This document shows, piece after piece, positions 17,252 through 24,778 of a DNA stretch of 64,000 bases; position 1 is the first letter of the stretch; every line of letters starts with the position of its first letter. Source of the stretch: Gammaproteobacteria bacterium (GTDB taxonomy: Bacteria > Pseudomonadota > Gammaproteobacteria > Steroidobacterales > Steroidobacteraceae); contig DAHXNV010000009.1 in assembly GCA_027365225.1 (NCBI GenBank), positions 21,344 to 85,343 on the forward strand, in the 5' to 3' direction. The notes beneath the pieces were generated by a model that was not told the origin of the DNA, searched no databases, and was given only the letters and a program-made list of their open reading frames with translations. The translations under genes were made by a program, and so were the position numbers.

Positions 17252-18142
17252 GTGCGCATCATCGTCTTGAGCGGGTTGTCCGGCTCGGGCAAGAGCGTGG
17301 CGCTGCGCATGCTCGAGGACCTCGATTTCTACTGCATCGACAACATCCCGGCGGCGCTGCTGACACCCTTCATCGCCCACGCCGTGCGCAATCCCGGGGA
17401 GACCTATGGGCGTGCGGCGGTGGGGGTCGATGCGCGCAACACGGCCGCGGAGATCGCCACGGTGCCGCGGCTGATCGACGAGCTGCGCCGCAGCGGTATC
17501 GATTGCGAGCTGATTTTCCTCACCGCGACCGACGAGGTGCTGCTGCGGCGCTTCGCCGAAACGCGCCGTACGCACCCGATGGGCCGCGGCAGTCTCGATC
17601 TGCGCACGGCGCTGTCGCTCGAGCGCGACTTGCTCGAGCCGATTGCCCATGCGGCGGATCTGCTCATCGATACCTCGCACCTGGGCATGCACGCGCTGCG
17701 CGATGTGATCGCCGAGCGGGTCGGCGTGCCGCGCACCGAGCGGCTCTCGATCACGTTCGAGTCGTTCGGGTTCAAGCACGGGATCCCGGGCGACGCGGAT
17801 TTCGTGTTCGACGCCCGGTCACTGCCGAATCCGTACTGGGAGCCGCGCCTGCGGCCGCTGAGCGGGCGCGATCCGCAAGTCATCGCCTTTCTCGAGGCCC
17901 ATGCCGGCACAGCCCGGCTCAGCGAGGACATCGAGGGATTCATGCGCGCGCGCATCCCTGAATTCGAGGCCAGCCATCGCGGCTACTTGACCGTCGCGGT
18001 GGGCTGCACCGGGGGTCAACATCGCTCGGTGTACATCGTCGAGCGGCTGGCCGGGCGGCTGCAGCGGACACACCCGCAGGTCAGGGTGCGCCACACGGCG
18101 CTCGCGAGCGCGGCCGGCGCGCCGGCCGCCGCGCTCAGGTGA
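17252..18142 (+). CDS. rapZ: RNase adapter protein RapZ
   Basis: The 296-residue protein begins with an ATP-binding loop, SGLSGSGKS (residues 7-15). It carries YCIDNIPAALL (about 27-37), which is diagnostic for RapZ. The C-terminal half has GFKHGIPGDADFVFDARSLPNPYW, then VAVGCTGGQHRSVYIVERLA (about 249-268), the region that binds glucosamine 6-phosphate and small RNA in E. coli. RapZ guides RNase E to GlmZ and so adjusts glucosamine 6-phosphate synthesis for envelope precursors. It starts at GTG. It ends the kdsD-rapZ run and converges with the lipase gene, overlapping it by 8 bases. Confidence 0.95.
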   Translation: MRIIVLSGLSGSGKSVALRMLEDLDFYCIDNIPAALLTPFIAHAVRNPGETYGRAAVGVDARNTAAEIATVPRLIDELRRSGIDCELIFLTATDEVLLRRFAETRRTHPMGRGSLDLRTALSLERDLLEPIAHAADLLIDTSHLGMHALRDVIAERVGVPRTERLSITFESFGFKHGIPGDADFVFDARSLPNPYWEPRLRPLSGRDPQVIAFLEAHAGTARLSEDIEGFMRARIPEFEASHRGYLTVAVGCTGGQHRSVYIVERLAGRLQRTHPQVRVRHTALASAAGAPAAALR

Positions 18143-19346
18143 GCTGGGTCACGCCCGGCGTGCCGGTTGCCGGTTGCAGACGCTCACCGGCGACGAACGC
18201 ACGCAGGATTGTGCGCGAGCGAATCGCGTCCTGATAGCCGAGCTCGATCAGCGCGCGGGTGTACGGCGCCTCGAAGGCCAGATAGCTGGTCAGCTGATGA
18301 CCGGGCACTTCCGGCCGGCCGCCAAGCACCCGCAGCAGCGCGCGCAAGCCGGACGGAAGGTCGGCGGCGTGGCGGGCCGCGATCTCGCTCGGATCGACGC
18401 TCGGGGCGATCATGAGCGTCTCGATGGCGCGCAGCCCGCGCGCCTGCGGCGCGGCGCGCACCAGCTGGTTCATGCGGTCGATATGCTCGAGATCGCCGTA
18501 GATCTGATCGGTGAACAGAGTATCGAGCATGAAGCCGAGCACCTCACCCGGGCTCGGCATCGCGGCCGGCCGGGCGCCGTCGACTCCGGAGCCGTGCGGC
18601 GAGCGCACGCCGAGGATGAGCAGCCGATCCGCGCCGAGATGAACGGCCGGGCTCAGCGGGTTGAGCTGGCGCATCGAGCCGTCGCCGAAGTACTCCGCGC
18701 CGAGCTTCACGGGCGTGAACAGCAACGGGATGGCGATGCTCGCCCGGATGGTCTCCTGCGACAGCTCGCTGCGGCGGCCCACGTGCTGCGCGCGGGTCCA
18801 CTCGGACAACTCCGGCACGCCGTCGAAGAAGGCCACCGACTGGCCATTGGCGTAGCTCGTGGCGCACAGCGCGCAGGCGCGCAGATGGCCGCGCGCAATG
18901 CTGCGACGGATGCCGCCGCACTCGATCTCCCGTGCCAGCAGCGCCTTCAGCGGCCCGGTCTCGAGCAGCGATTTCGGCGGCGAGAGGATCAGGCCGCCGG
19001 AGATCAGCGACAGCGCCCAGTGCAGGCCCGAGCGCGCCACGTGCGGCGCATCGACGTGAAAGACCTGGCCGGTACGGAAGTTCGACCACACCCGCAGCAG
19101 ACCCGCGACGCCCTCGCGCCACACGTGCGCCTCGGCGGCGAGCACGCTCGCGGCCACCGCCCCGGCGGAAGTTCCGACGATGATCTGGAAGGGGTTGCGC
19201 GCGCGCGGCAGTATCTCCGCCAGCGCGCGCAGCACGCCCACCTGGTATGCGGACCGCGCTCCGCCGCCCGTCAGGACCAGGGCCACGACCGGACGGTGCC
19301 GCGGGCCGAGCGGCTCGCGGGATGCGATATCGGTTGCTGGCTCCAT
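18135..19346 (-). CDS. Patatin-like phospholipase family protein
   Basis: The 403-residue protein has the patatin core. The oxyanion loop is LTGGGARSAYQVGVL (about 26-40). The nucleophile Ser is in IVGTSAGA (about 56-63). The catalytic Asp is in FGDGSM (about 217-222), a DGS in place of the usual DGG/A. There is no signal peptide, so a cytoplasmic acyl hydrolase of the RssA-like type is likely. The C-terminal 170 residues include a segment found in bacterial patatin-like proteins. It lies 64 bases downstream of pyk on the same strand, separated by a hairpin. The substrate is unknown. Confidence 0.85.
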   Translation of the reverse strand: MEPATDIASREPLGPRHRPVVALVLTGGGARSAYQVGVLRALAEILPRARNPFQIIVGTSAGAVAASVLAAEAHVWREGVAGLLRVWSNFRTGQVFHVDAPHVARSGLHWALSLISGGLILSPPKSLLETGPLKALLAREIECGGIRRSIARGHLRACALCATSYANGQSVAFFDGVPELSEWTRAQHVGRRSELSQETIRASIAIPLLFTPVKLGAEYFGDGSMRQLNPLSPAVHLGADRLLILGVRSPHGSGVDGARPAAMPSPGEVLGFMLDTLFTDQIYGDLEHIDRMNQLVRAAPQARGLRAIETLMIAPSVDPSEIAARHAADLPSGLRALLRVLGGRPEVPGHQLTSYLAFEAPYTRALIELGYQDAIRSRTILRAFVAGERLQPATGTPGVTQLT

Positions 19347-19356
19347 AATCTCGGAC

Positions 19357-19411
19357 GGAGGCCGGCCGCGACGCGGACCGCCGCCGGCGCCGCATCGCTC
19401 CGCCGGCCTCC
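19357..19411 (-). terminator. Hairpin between pyk and the patatin-like gene
   Basis: GGAGGCCGGC (19357-19366) is perfectly complementary to GCCGGCCTCC (19402-19411), whose last base belongs to the pyk stop codon. A 35-base GC-rich loop lies between. There is no U-run, so it may only attenuate or stabilise the end of the gap-pgk-pyk message. Confidence 0.35.
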
Positions 19412-20841
19412 TAGGCCACCTCGAGGATCTGCAGGGAGTTCGTGCCGCCCTGCACGCCCGACTGCTCGCCCTTGGTGAGAATCACCAGATCCTTGCGCTC
19501 GACCAACTTCAGCTCCAGAAGCCGGGTGAACAGCGTGTCGTAGAGCTGGCCGGTGGACTTCGCGTCGGTCACGTCGAAGATGACCGGATATACACCGCGA
19601 AAGAGCGTCACCCGGCGGCGCGTCGACTCGTGGCGGGTGAAGGCGTAGATCGGTATGTCGGAGCGGATGCGCGACATCCACAGCGGCGTCGAGCCCGACT
19701 CGGTCAGCGCGACGATGGCGCGCACCTTCATGTGGTTGGCGGCATACATCACCGCCATGGCGATGGCCTCCTCGCTGTCGCTGAACAGTCCCTCGGTACG
19801 ATGCTGCTGGAAGCCGAGCGACAGCTCGTATTTCTCGGCGCCCTCGATGACCCGCGCCATCGCCTCCACGGCGCGCACCGGGTAGCGTCCGGTGGCAGAT
19901 TCCGCCGACAGCATGACCGCATCGGTCCCATCCATCACGGCATTGGCGACGTCGCTGACCTCGGCGCGCGTGGGGATCGGGTTCTGGATCATCGATTCCA
20001 TCATCTGCGTGGCGGTGATCACCACCCGGTTCTTCAACCGCGACTGGCGAATGATGGTCTTCTGCAAGCCCGCGAGCTCGGCATAGCCCATCTCGACACC
20101 GAGGTCGCCGCGCGCCACCATCACGACGTCGGAGGCCTCGACCAGGGAAGGTAGATTGGCGATCGCCTCGTGACGCTCGACCTTGGCGACGATGCGCGCG
20201 TCGCGCCCGGCGCGACGCGCCAGGGTTCGGGCCTGCTCGATGTCGGCCGCGTCGCGGGCGAAGGACACCGCGATGTAATCGATGTTCTCCTCGGCGGCGA
20301 ATCTGATGTCTTCCTTGTCCCTGTCGGACAGGGCCGGAGCGGATATGCCCCCGCCCTGTCGATTCAGGCCTTTGCGATCGGAAAGCTCACCGCCGATGCG
20401 CACGTGGGTGTGAATGCGCGTGTCCTCGACCCGCTCGACGTCGAGGACGATCTGTCCGTCGGCCAGCAGCAGCGCATCACCGGCCCGCACGTCCTTCGGC
20501 AGATCCTTGTAGGCGACGCCCACGCCCTCCACGGTACCGGCCTTGGGATCGAGCGCGGTGTCGAGCACGAACGGCCGGCCCTCCTCGAGCAGCACTTTGC
20601 CGGCGCGAAACCCCTCGATGCGGATCTTCGGTCCCGCCAGGTCGAGCAGCACCCCCACGCACTTGTTGGCGCGATTGGCCGCTTCGCGCACCAGCGCCAG
20701 CCGGCGCCGCCGGTCCTCGACGGTGCCGTGCGAGGCGTTCAGCCGCGCCACATCGAGACCGGCGCGCACCATGTCGGTGAGCACCCCCACATCGTCCGTG
20801 GCCGGCCCGAGCGTCGCCACGATTTTCGTTCGTCTGTGCAT
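19411..20841 (-). CDS. pyk: Pyruvate kinase
   Basis: The 476-residue enzyme has the pyruvate kinase signatures in order: RRTKIVATLGPAT (N-terminus), ARLNASHG, LLDLAGPKIR, AVSFARDAADI, the active-site segment IVAKVERHEAI, MVARGDLGVEM (metal/PEP site), and ITATQMMESMI...PTRAEVSDVANAVMDGTDAVMLS. The C-terminal regulatory domain is present. It makes ATP and pyruvate from PEP. It is the last gene of gap-pgk-pyk and starts 4 bases after the pgk stop. Wording of the B domain and the E. coli-type numbering suggest a PykA-like enzyme; that sub-assignment is uncertain. Confidence 0.96.
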   Translation of the reverse strand: MHRRTKIVATLGPATDDVGVLTDMVRAGLDVARLNASHGTVEDRRRRLALVREAANRANKCVGVLLDLAGPKIRIEGFRAGKVLLEEGRPFVLDTALDPKAGTVEGVGVAYKDLPKDVRAGDALLLADGQIVLDVERVEDTRIHTHVRIGGELSDRKGLNRQGGGISAPALSDRDKEDIRFAAEENIDYIAVSFARDAADIEQARTLARRAGRDARIVAKVERHEAIANLPSLVEASDVVMVARGDLGVEMGYAELAGLQKTIIRQSRLKNRVVITATQMMESMIQNPIPTRAEVSDVANAVMDGTDAVMLSAESATGRYPVRAVEAMARVIEGAEKYELSLGFQQHRTEGLFSDSEEAIAMAVMYAANHMKVRAIVALTESGSTPLWMSRIRSDIPIYAFTRHESTRRRVTLFRGVYPVIFDVTDAKSTGQLYDTLFTRLLELKLVERKDLVILTKGEQSGVQGGTNSLQILEVA

Positions 20842-20845
20842 GATG

Positions 20846-22024
20846 TCAGTCGCCTGCGCGCTCCTCGAGGGCCGCCACCGCGGGCAGCTTCTTGCCTTCT
20901 ACGAATTCCAGAAATGCGCCACCGCCGGTCGAGATGTACGAGATGCCGTCCTCGACCCGGTATTTCTCGATCGCGGCCAGCGTGTCGCCGCCGCCGGCCA
21001 GAGAGAACGCCTTGCTGCGGGCGATCGCCTGGGCGATGGCGCGCGTGCCCTCGCCGAACTGCTCGAACTCGAACACACCCACCGGACCGTTCCAGATGAT
21101 GGTTCCGGCCGACTGCAGCAGTGCGCTCAGCCGGTCCGCGCTGTCCGGTCCGATGTCGAGGATCATCTCATCGGCACCCACATCGTCAATGGAGCGCACA
21201 TCGGCGTGGGCCGTCGCCGCGAATTCCTTGGCCACCACGACGTCGGTCGGCAGCGGAATCTCCGCCCCCCCCGCGCGCGCCTGTTCCATCAGCCGCCGCG
21301 CCACATCGAGCAGTTCCGCCTCGTAGAGCGACTTGCCGACCGGCAGGCCGGTCGCGGCGAGGAAGGTGTTGGCGATCCCGCCGCCGACGATGAGCTTGTC
21401 GACCTTGGCGAGCAGGGACTCGAGCACGGTCAGCTTGGTCGAGACCTTCGAGCCGGCGACGATCGCCACCAGCGGCCGCGCCGGGCGCTCGAGCGCCCGC
21501 TCGAGCGCCTCGAGCTCCCCGACCAGCAGCGGGCCGGCGCAGGCGACCTTGGCATGGCGCACGATGCCGTGGGTACTCGCCTCGGCGCGGTGCGCGGTCC
21601 CGAACGCGTCCATGACGAACACCTCGCACAGCCCCGCCATCCTGCGCGCGAGCGCCTCGTCGTCCTTCTTCTCGCCCTTGTTGAAGCGCACGTTCTCGCA
21701 CAGCACCGCACTGCCCGGGGCGCACTCCAGGCCATCGAGCCAGTCGCCGCGCAAGGGCACGGGCTTGCCCAGCAGCTCCGAGAGGCGCGCGGCCACCGGC
21801 TGCAACGACAGCTTCGCGTCGAACTCGCCCTCCTTGGGGCGGCCGAGGTGCGAGAGGATGAACACCTGCGCATGCTGATCGAGCGCGTAACGGATGGTGG
21901 GCAGCGCGGCGCGGATGCGCGCATCGCTCGAGATCACCCCGTCCTTGACCGGCACATTGAGGTCTTCACGGATCAGGACCCGCTTGCCGCGCAGGTCCGT
22001 GTCCGTCATGCGCCGGATCTTCAT
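20846..22024 (-). CDS. pgk: Phosphoglycerate kinase
   Basis: The 392-residue enzyme starts [26 protein letters not shown] and carries the substrate loop [43 protein letters not shown], and the ATP-binding C-terminal [14 protein letters not shown]...[11 protein letters not shown]. It generates ATP from 1,3-bisphosphoglycerate. The ATG at 22024 overlaps the gap stop by 4 bases (ATGA), which also fixes the start: a longer frame reaches far into gap and is not used. Confidence 0.97.
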   Translation of the reverse strand: MKIRRMTDTDLRGKRVLIREDLNVPVKDGVISSDARIRAALPTIRYALDQHAQVFILSHLGRPKEGEFDAKLSLQPVAARLSELLGKPVPLRGDWLDGLECAPGSAVLCENVRFNKGEKKDDEALARRMAGLCEVFVMDAFGTAHRAEASTHGIVRHAKVACAGPLLVGELEALERALERPARPLVAIVAGSKVSTKLTVLESLLAKVDKLIVGGGIANTFLAATGLPVGKSLYEAELLDVARRLMEQARAGGAEIPLPTDVVVAKEFAATAHADVRSIDDVGADEMILDIGPDSADRLSALLQSAGTIIWNGPVGVFEFEQFGEGTRAIAQAIARSKAFSLAGGGDTLAAIEKYRVEDGISYISTGGGAFLEFVEGKKLPAVAALEERAGD

Positions 22025-23034
22025 GATGCCTTCGACCAGGCGAGCGCGGTGTCGATCATCCGGTTGGAGAATCCCCACTCGTTGTCGTACCAGGCGCACA
22101 CCTTGACCAGCGTGCCGGCGATCACCTTGGTGAGGGTTGCATCGAAGATGGAGGAATGCGCGTCGTGGTTGAAGTCGATCGACACCAGCGGCGCGGTGTT
22201 GTAGGCCAGCACCCCGTTCAGGCCGCTGGCGGCGGCATCACGCACCGCGGTATTGATCTCTTCGACGGTGGTGGCGCGCTTGGCCGTGAACGTCAGGTCC
22301 ACGAGCGAGACGTTGATGGTCGGCACGCGCACCGCGAATCCGTCCAGCAGCCCCTTCAGCTCCGGCAGCACCAGCCCGACGGCCGCGGCCGCGCCGGTCT
22401 TGGTCGGGATCTGCGACTGGGTGGCCGAGCGCGCCCGGCGCAGGTCCTTGTGATAGACGTCGGTGAGCACCTGGTCGTTGGTGTAGGAATGTATCGTGGT
22501 CATGATGCCGGCGCTGATGCCGACCGCGTCGTTGAGCACTTTCGCAACCGGCGCCAGGCAGTTGGTCGTGCACGAGGCGTTGGAGATCACGGTGTGCTTG
22601 CTCGAGAGCACGCCGTGATTGACACCGTACACCACGGTCGCATCGACATCATCGCCGCCGGGGGCGGAGATCACGACCCGCTTGGCGCCGCCGGCCAGGT
22701 GCGCCGCGGCCTTGGCCTTGCTCGTGAACAATCCCGTGCACTCGAACACGTAATCCACCCCGAGGCTGCCCCAGGGGAGCTTGGCCGGATCGCGCTCGGC
22801 GAGCACGCGGATCCGATCGCCGTTGACCACCAGCGAATCCCCGTCCACCTTCACCTCACCGGGGAAGCGCCCGTGCACCGAGTCGTGCTGCGTCAGGTGC
22901 GCATTGATCTTGGCATCGCCCAGATCGTTTACCGCGACGATCTGCACCTCGCCGGTGCGCTTGCCCTCGTACAGGGCACGCAGCACGTTGCGGCCGATGC
23001 GGCCGTAGCCGTTGATTCCCACTTTGATTGCCAT
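22021..23034 (-). CDS. gap: Glyceraldehyde-3-phosphate dehydrogenase, type I
   Basis: The 337-residue enzyme has the Rossmann motif [10 protein letters not shown] (7-16), the active site [12 protein letters not shown] with Cys155, and His182 in IHSYTNDQ. It oxidises glyceraldehyde 3-phosphate in glycolysis. AAGGGG lies upstream of the ATG and overlaps the stop codon of the tkt remnant, so the old tkt-gap translational junction is still intact. The gene presumably depends on the promoter and leader upstream of the remnant. Confidence 0.97.
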   Translation of the reverse strand: MAIKVGINGYGRIGRNVLRALYEGKRTGEVQIVAVNDLGDAKINAHLTQHDSVHGRFPGEVKVDGDSLVVNGDRIRVLAERDPAKLPWGSLGVDYVFECTGLFTSKAKAAAHLAGGAKRVVISAPGGDDVDATVVYGVNHGVLSSKHTVISNASCTTNCLAPVAKVLNDAVGISAGIMTTIHSYTNDQVLTDVYHKDLRRARSATQSQIPTKTGAAAAVGLVLPELKGLLDGFAVRVPTINVSLVDLTFTAKRATTVEEINTAVRDAAASGLNGVLAYNTAPLVSIDFNHDAHSSIFDATLTKVIAGTLVKVCAWYDNEWGFSNRMIDTALAWSKAS

Positions 23035-23046
23035 GAGCCGATCCCC

Positions 23047-23451
23047 TTAGCGATTTTCAATTGACCGTATCGAGCAACTCACCGCCCCCGCGCCCGATGC
23101 GCCCGGCGGTGAATCAAAACCGTACCATCGCGCCGGCGCCTGGCCGGCGGCGCCGAAGCGATCGATACCGACCACAGCGCCCGCTGCGCCGACATCGCGC
23201 CGCCAAGATAGCGTAGCGCCGGCCTGCACCGCCACTCGGGGGCGTGCCGTGCGCGGCCGCACGCATTCCCGGCAGGCCTCATCCTGCGCCTCGAACACCT
23301 CGGTCGAGGGCGTCGACACCCGCTGCACGCGCCGCGCCTGCGCGCCCTCCGCCATTGCGAGCGGCATGGCCGGGCGCCCCGATTTGGCGCACCGCACGGC
23401 GTCCATCGAGAGGACGCGGATGGCGTTTGCAAGCTCTCGGGATGCGCTCAT
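23047..23451 (-). pseudogene. tkt: Transketolase remnant with large in-frame internal deletion
   Basis: The 134-codon open frame joins the two ends of a transketolase. Residues 1-38 (MSASRELANAIRVLSMDAVR, then SGRPAMPLAMAEGA) match the N-terminus of Tkt, with the catalytic-site His of SGHPG changed to Arg. Residues 45-100 (VSTPSTEVFEAQDEACRE, ARPRVAVQAGATLSWRRDVG, AVVGIDRFGA) match the last 90 residues of the family, and the final part is degenerate. About 520 residues, including the whole thiamine-pyrophosphate site, are gone. It cannot be an active enzyme. It sits exactly where tkt stands in tkt-gap-pgk units and keeps its ATG and a ribosome-binding site (AAGG). Tyr-to-Cys and Lys-to-Arg changes indicate decay. 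Confidence 0.85.
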
Positions 23452-23520
23452 TCAGAACCTTTCATGCGGCCCCGCCACCGCAATCCGCCCGGCGCGGGGC
23501 GCCCCGCAACCGCCCGACAT

Positions 23521-23545
23521 AAAAAAAGGGGGGGCATTGTCCCCC
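23521..23545 (-). terminator. Intrinsic terminator 70 bases before the tkt remnant
   Basis: On the minus strand GGGGG (23545-23541), loop ACAATG and CCCCCCC (23534-23528) are followed by seven T (23527-23521). It is a standard Rho-independent terminator. It lies in the leader of the gap-pgk-pyk transcript rather than behind any recognisable gene, so it either ends a small RNA or attenuates the operon. Confidence 0.75.
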
Positions 23546-23640
23546 AGCGGCCCACAATGCTCAATCGCCGCATCCTGAGTCGCGCCGAGGCGCCGCTGAG
23601 CGGGATCGCGCCCGAGGCCGGACGTCGGTCCGGATGCTTT
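23521..23640 (-). promoter_or_regulatory. Structured leader with attenuator-like terminator before tkt-remnant/gap/pgk/pyk
   Basis: Read on the minus strand, a multi-branched fold is closed by GCATCC (23637-23632) with GGATGC (23575-23570). Inside it are a perfect hairpin CCGGAC-CGAC-GTCCGG (23633-23618; it shares two bases with the closing helix, so one must yield) and a GCGC-CTCG-GCGC hairpin. Downstream, GCATTGT (23560-23554) can pair with ACAATGC (23540-23534). This would destroy the terminator stem GGGGG (23545-23541) with CCCCC followed by T7 (23527-23521). Mutually exclusive terminator and anti-terminator helices behind a branched domain are the layout of a riboswitch or attenuator. 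The ligand and the family are unknown to me. Confidence 0.45.
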
Positions 23641-23667
23641 GCATATTGGGGCTGCCTCTTGCATATT
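23639..23667. repeat. Direct repeat TTGCATATT, two copies 20 bases apart
   Basis: TTGCATATT occurs at 23639-23647 and 23659-23667, a 20-base period (about two helical turns) in an otherwise GC-rich stretch between cpdA and the tkt remnant. On the plus strand, TTGCAT of the first copy and CATATT of the second have a 17-base spacing and could be the -35 and -10 of a cpdA promoter. Alternatively the pair is a regulator-binding site. Confidence 0.45.
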
Positions 23668-23758
23668 CACGGCGCGCGCGGCGCCGCCGGGCGAGCCGGC
23701 GCTTCACCTCGCGACCCAGTTCACTGTGGGTTAAGGAGGTTTTGCTACGCTTTCCCAG

Positions 23759-24541
23759 GTGAGCAGTGTACGTCTCGTTCAATTGACCGATCTGCACCTG
23801 TTCGGCGCCGAAACCGGCCGTTTGCGCGGCATGCGCACGCTCGCATCGGCCACCGCCGCGCTCGCGCAGGCGCGCGGGGAGGGTTGGCCGCCCGATGCGC
23901 TGCTGGTCACGGGCGACGTGGTGCACGACGATCCGGCCGGTTACACCCACTTCCATCGCCTGTTTGCAACGCTCGGAGTACCGGTGCTGTGTCTGCCGGG
24001 CAATCATGACGATCCGCGAGCCATGCGCCGCGCGCTCGCCAAGCCCCCGTTCGTGATGGGCGGGCACGTCGATATCGGCCGCTGGCGCATCGTGCTGCTC
24101 GACAGCGTACAGGCCGGCCAAGCCGGCGGCGCACTGAGCCCGAGGAGCCTGGCGGCGCTCGCCGCGGCGCTCGAGCAGGCCGGCGAGCGGCACGTATTGG
24201 TCTGCCTGCATCACCATCCGGTGCCGCTCGGCAGCCGGTGGCTCGATCAGGTGGCGCTCGCCAACCCCGAAGCCTTCTTCGCCGTCATCGACGGACACCC
24301 CGGCGTTCGGGGCATCCTCTGGGGTCACGTTCACCAGAGCTTCGATGCGCTGCGCAACGGCGTGCGCCTGCTCGCCACGCCATCGACGTGCGTGCAATTC
24401 CGGCCACACGCCGAGCGGTTCGGGCTCGACGCGCTGCCGCCGGCGTACCGCACGCTCGAGCTGCGCGCCGACGGCTCGATCGCCACCGAGCTGGTGTGGG
24501 TCGAGGACAGCGCGCGCCGCGGCTCGATCGGCGCCGCCTGA
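23759..24541 (+). CDS. cpdA: 3',5'-cyclic-AMP phosphodiesterase CpdA-type metallophosphoesterase
   Basis: The 260-residue protein shows the class III cyclic nucleotide phosphodiesterase metal ligands in order: QLTDLHLFG (8-16), LLVTGDVVHDD, CLPGNHDDP, LHHHPVP, and ILWGHVHQ. No signal peptide is present. Such enzymes lower cAMP and so adjust CRP-type regulation. The start is GTG at 23759; an AGGAGG lies 20 bases upstream, too far to serve it. TGCTACGCT (23744-23751) ends exactly 7 bases before the GTG, as in the kdsD promoter, so a leaderless transcript is possible. Confidence 0.87.
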   Translation: MSSVRLVQLTDLHLFGAETGRLRGMRTLASATAALAQARGEGWPPDALLVTGDVVHDDPAGYTHFHRLFATLGVPVLCLPGNHDDPRAMRRALAKPPFVMGGHVDIGRWRIVLLDSVQAGQAGGALSPRSLAALAAALEQAGERHVLVCLHHHPVPLGSRWLDQVALANPEAFFAVIDGHPGVRGILWGHVHQSFDALRNGVRLLATPSTCVQFRPHAERFGLDALPPAYRTLELRADGSIATELVWVEDSARRGSIGAA

Positions 24542-24710
24542 CCGGCGCGATCCGCGGCCTGGCCAAGCCCCGCGCAGGGGCGTACACCGGCCCACCATCG
24601 AGCGTTCTTCGCATCACCTCGCCGCCGAGCATCGCCGTGCCCGAGCGGATCCGCGCGCCCGGGCAAGGAGCGCCCGCGCCGCGGCGCGCCGGGACACGAG
24701 CTCGGGGCCA

Positions 24711-24739
24711 TTGATCTTTCGCCCGGTGATGGTTACTTT
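24711..24739 (+). promoter_or_regulatory. Promoter of the Wzi-family gene
   Basis: TTGATC (24711-24716), a 17-base spacer and TACTTT (24734-24739) form a reasonable sigma-70 promoter 40 bases before the ATG at 24779. The preceding 170 bases after cpdA hold only a weak hairpin (GCCCC/GGGGC at 24567-24581), and I see no gene there. Confidence 0.5.
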
Positions 24740-24778
24740 GCGCGGCCTGGACGAAGTGAGCACAAGCGCGAGAACGGA

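Noticed and set aside
23521..23640. The leader as a known riboswitch (thiamine pyrophosphate because of tkt, or SAH)
   Set aside because: The CUGAGA-type and GGAGCGCUGC-type conserved blocks of these classes are not in the sequence, so I leave the class open.
24542..24778. A tRNA or small gene between cpdA and the Wzi gene
   Set aside because: No cloverleaf or codon pattern; only a promoter and a weak hairpin are visible.
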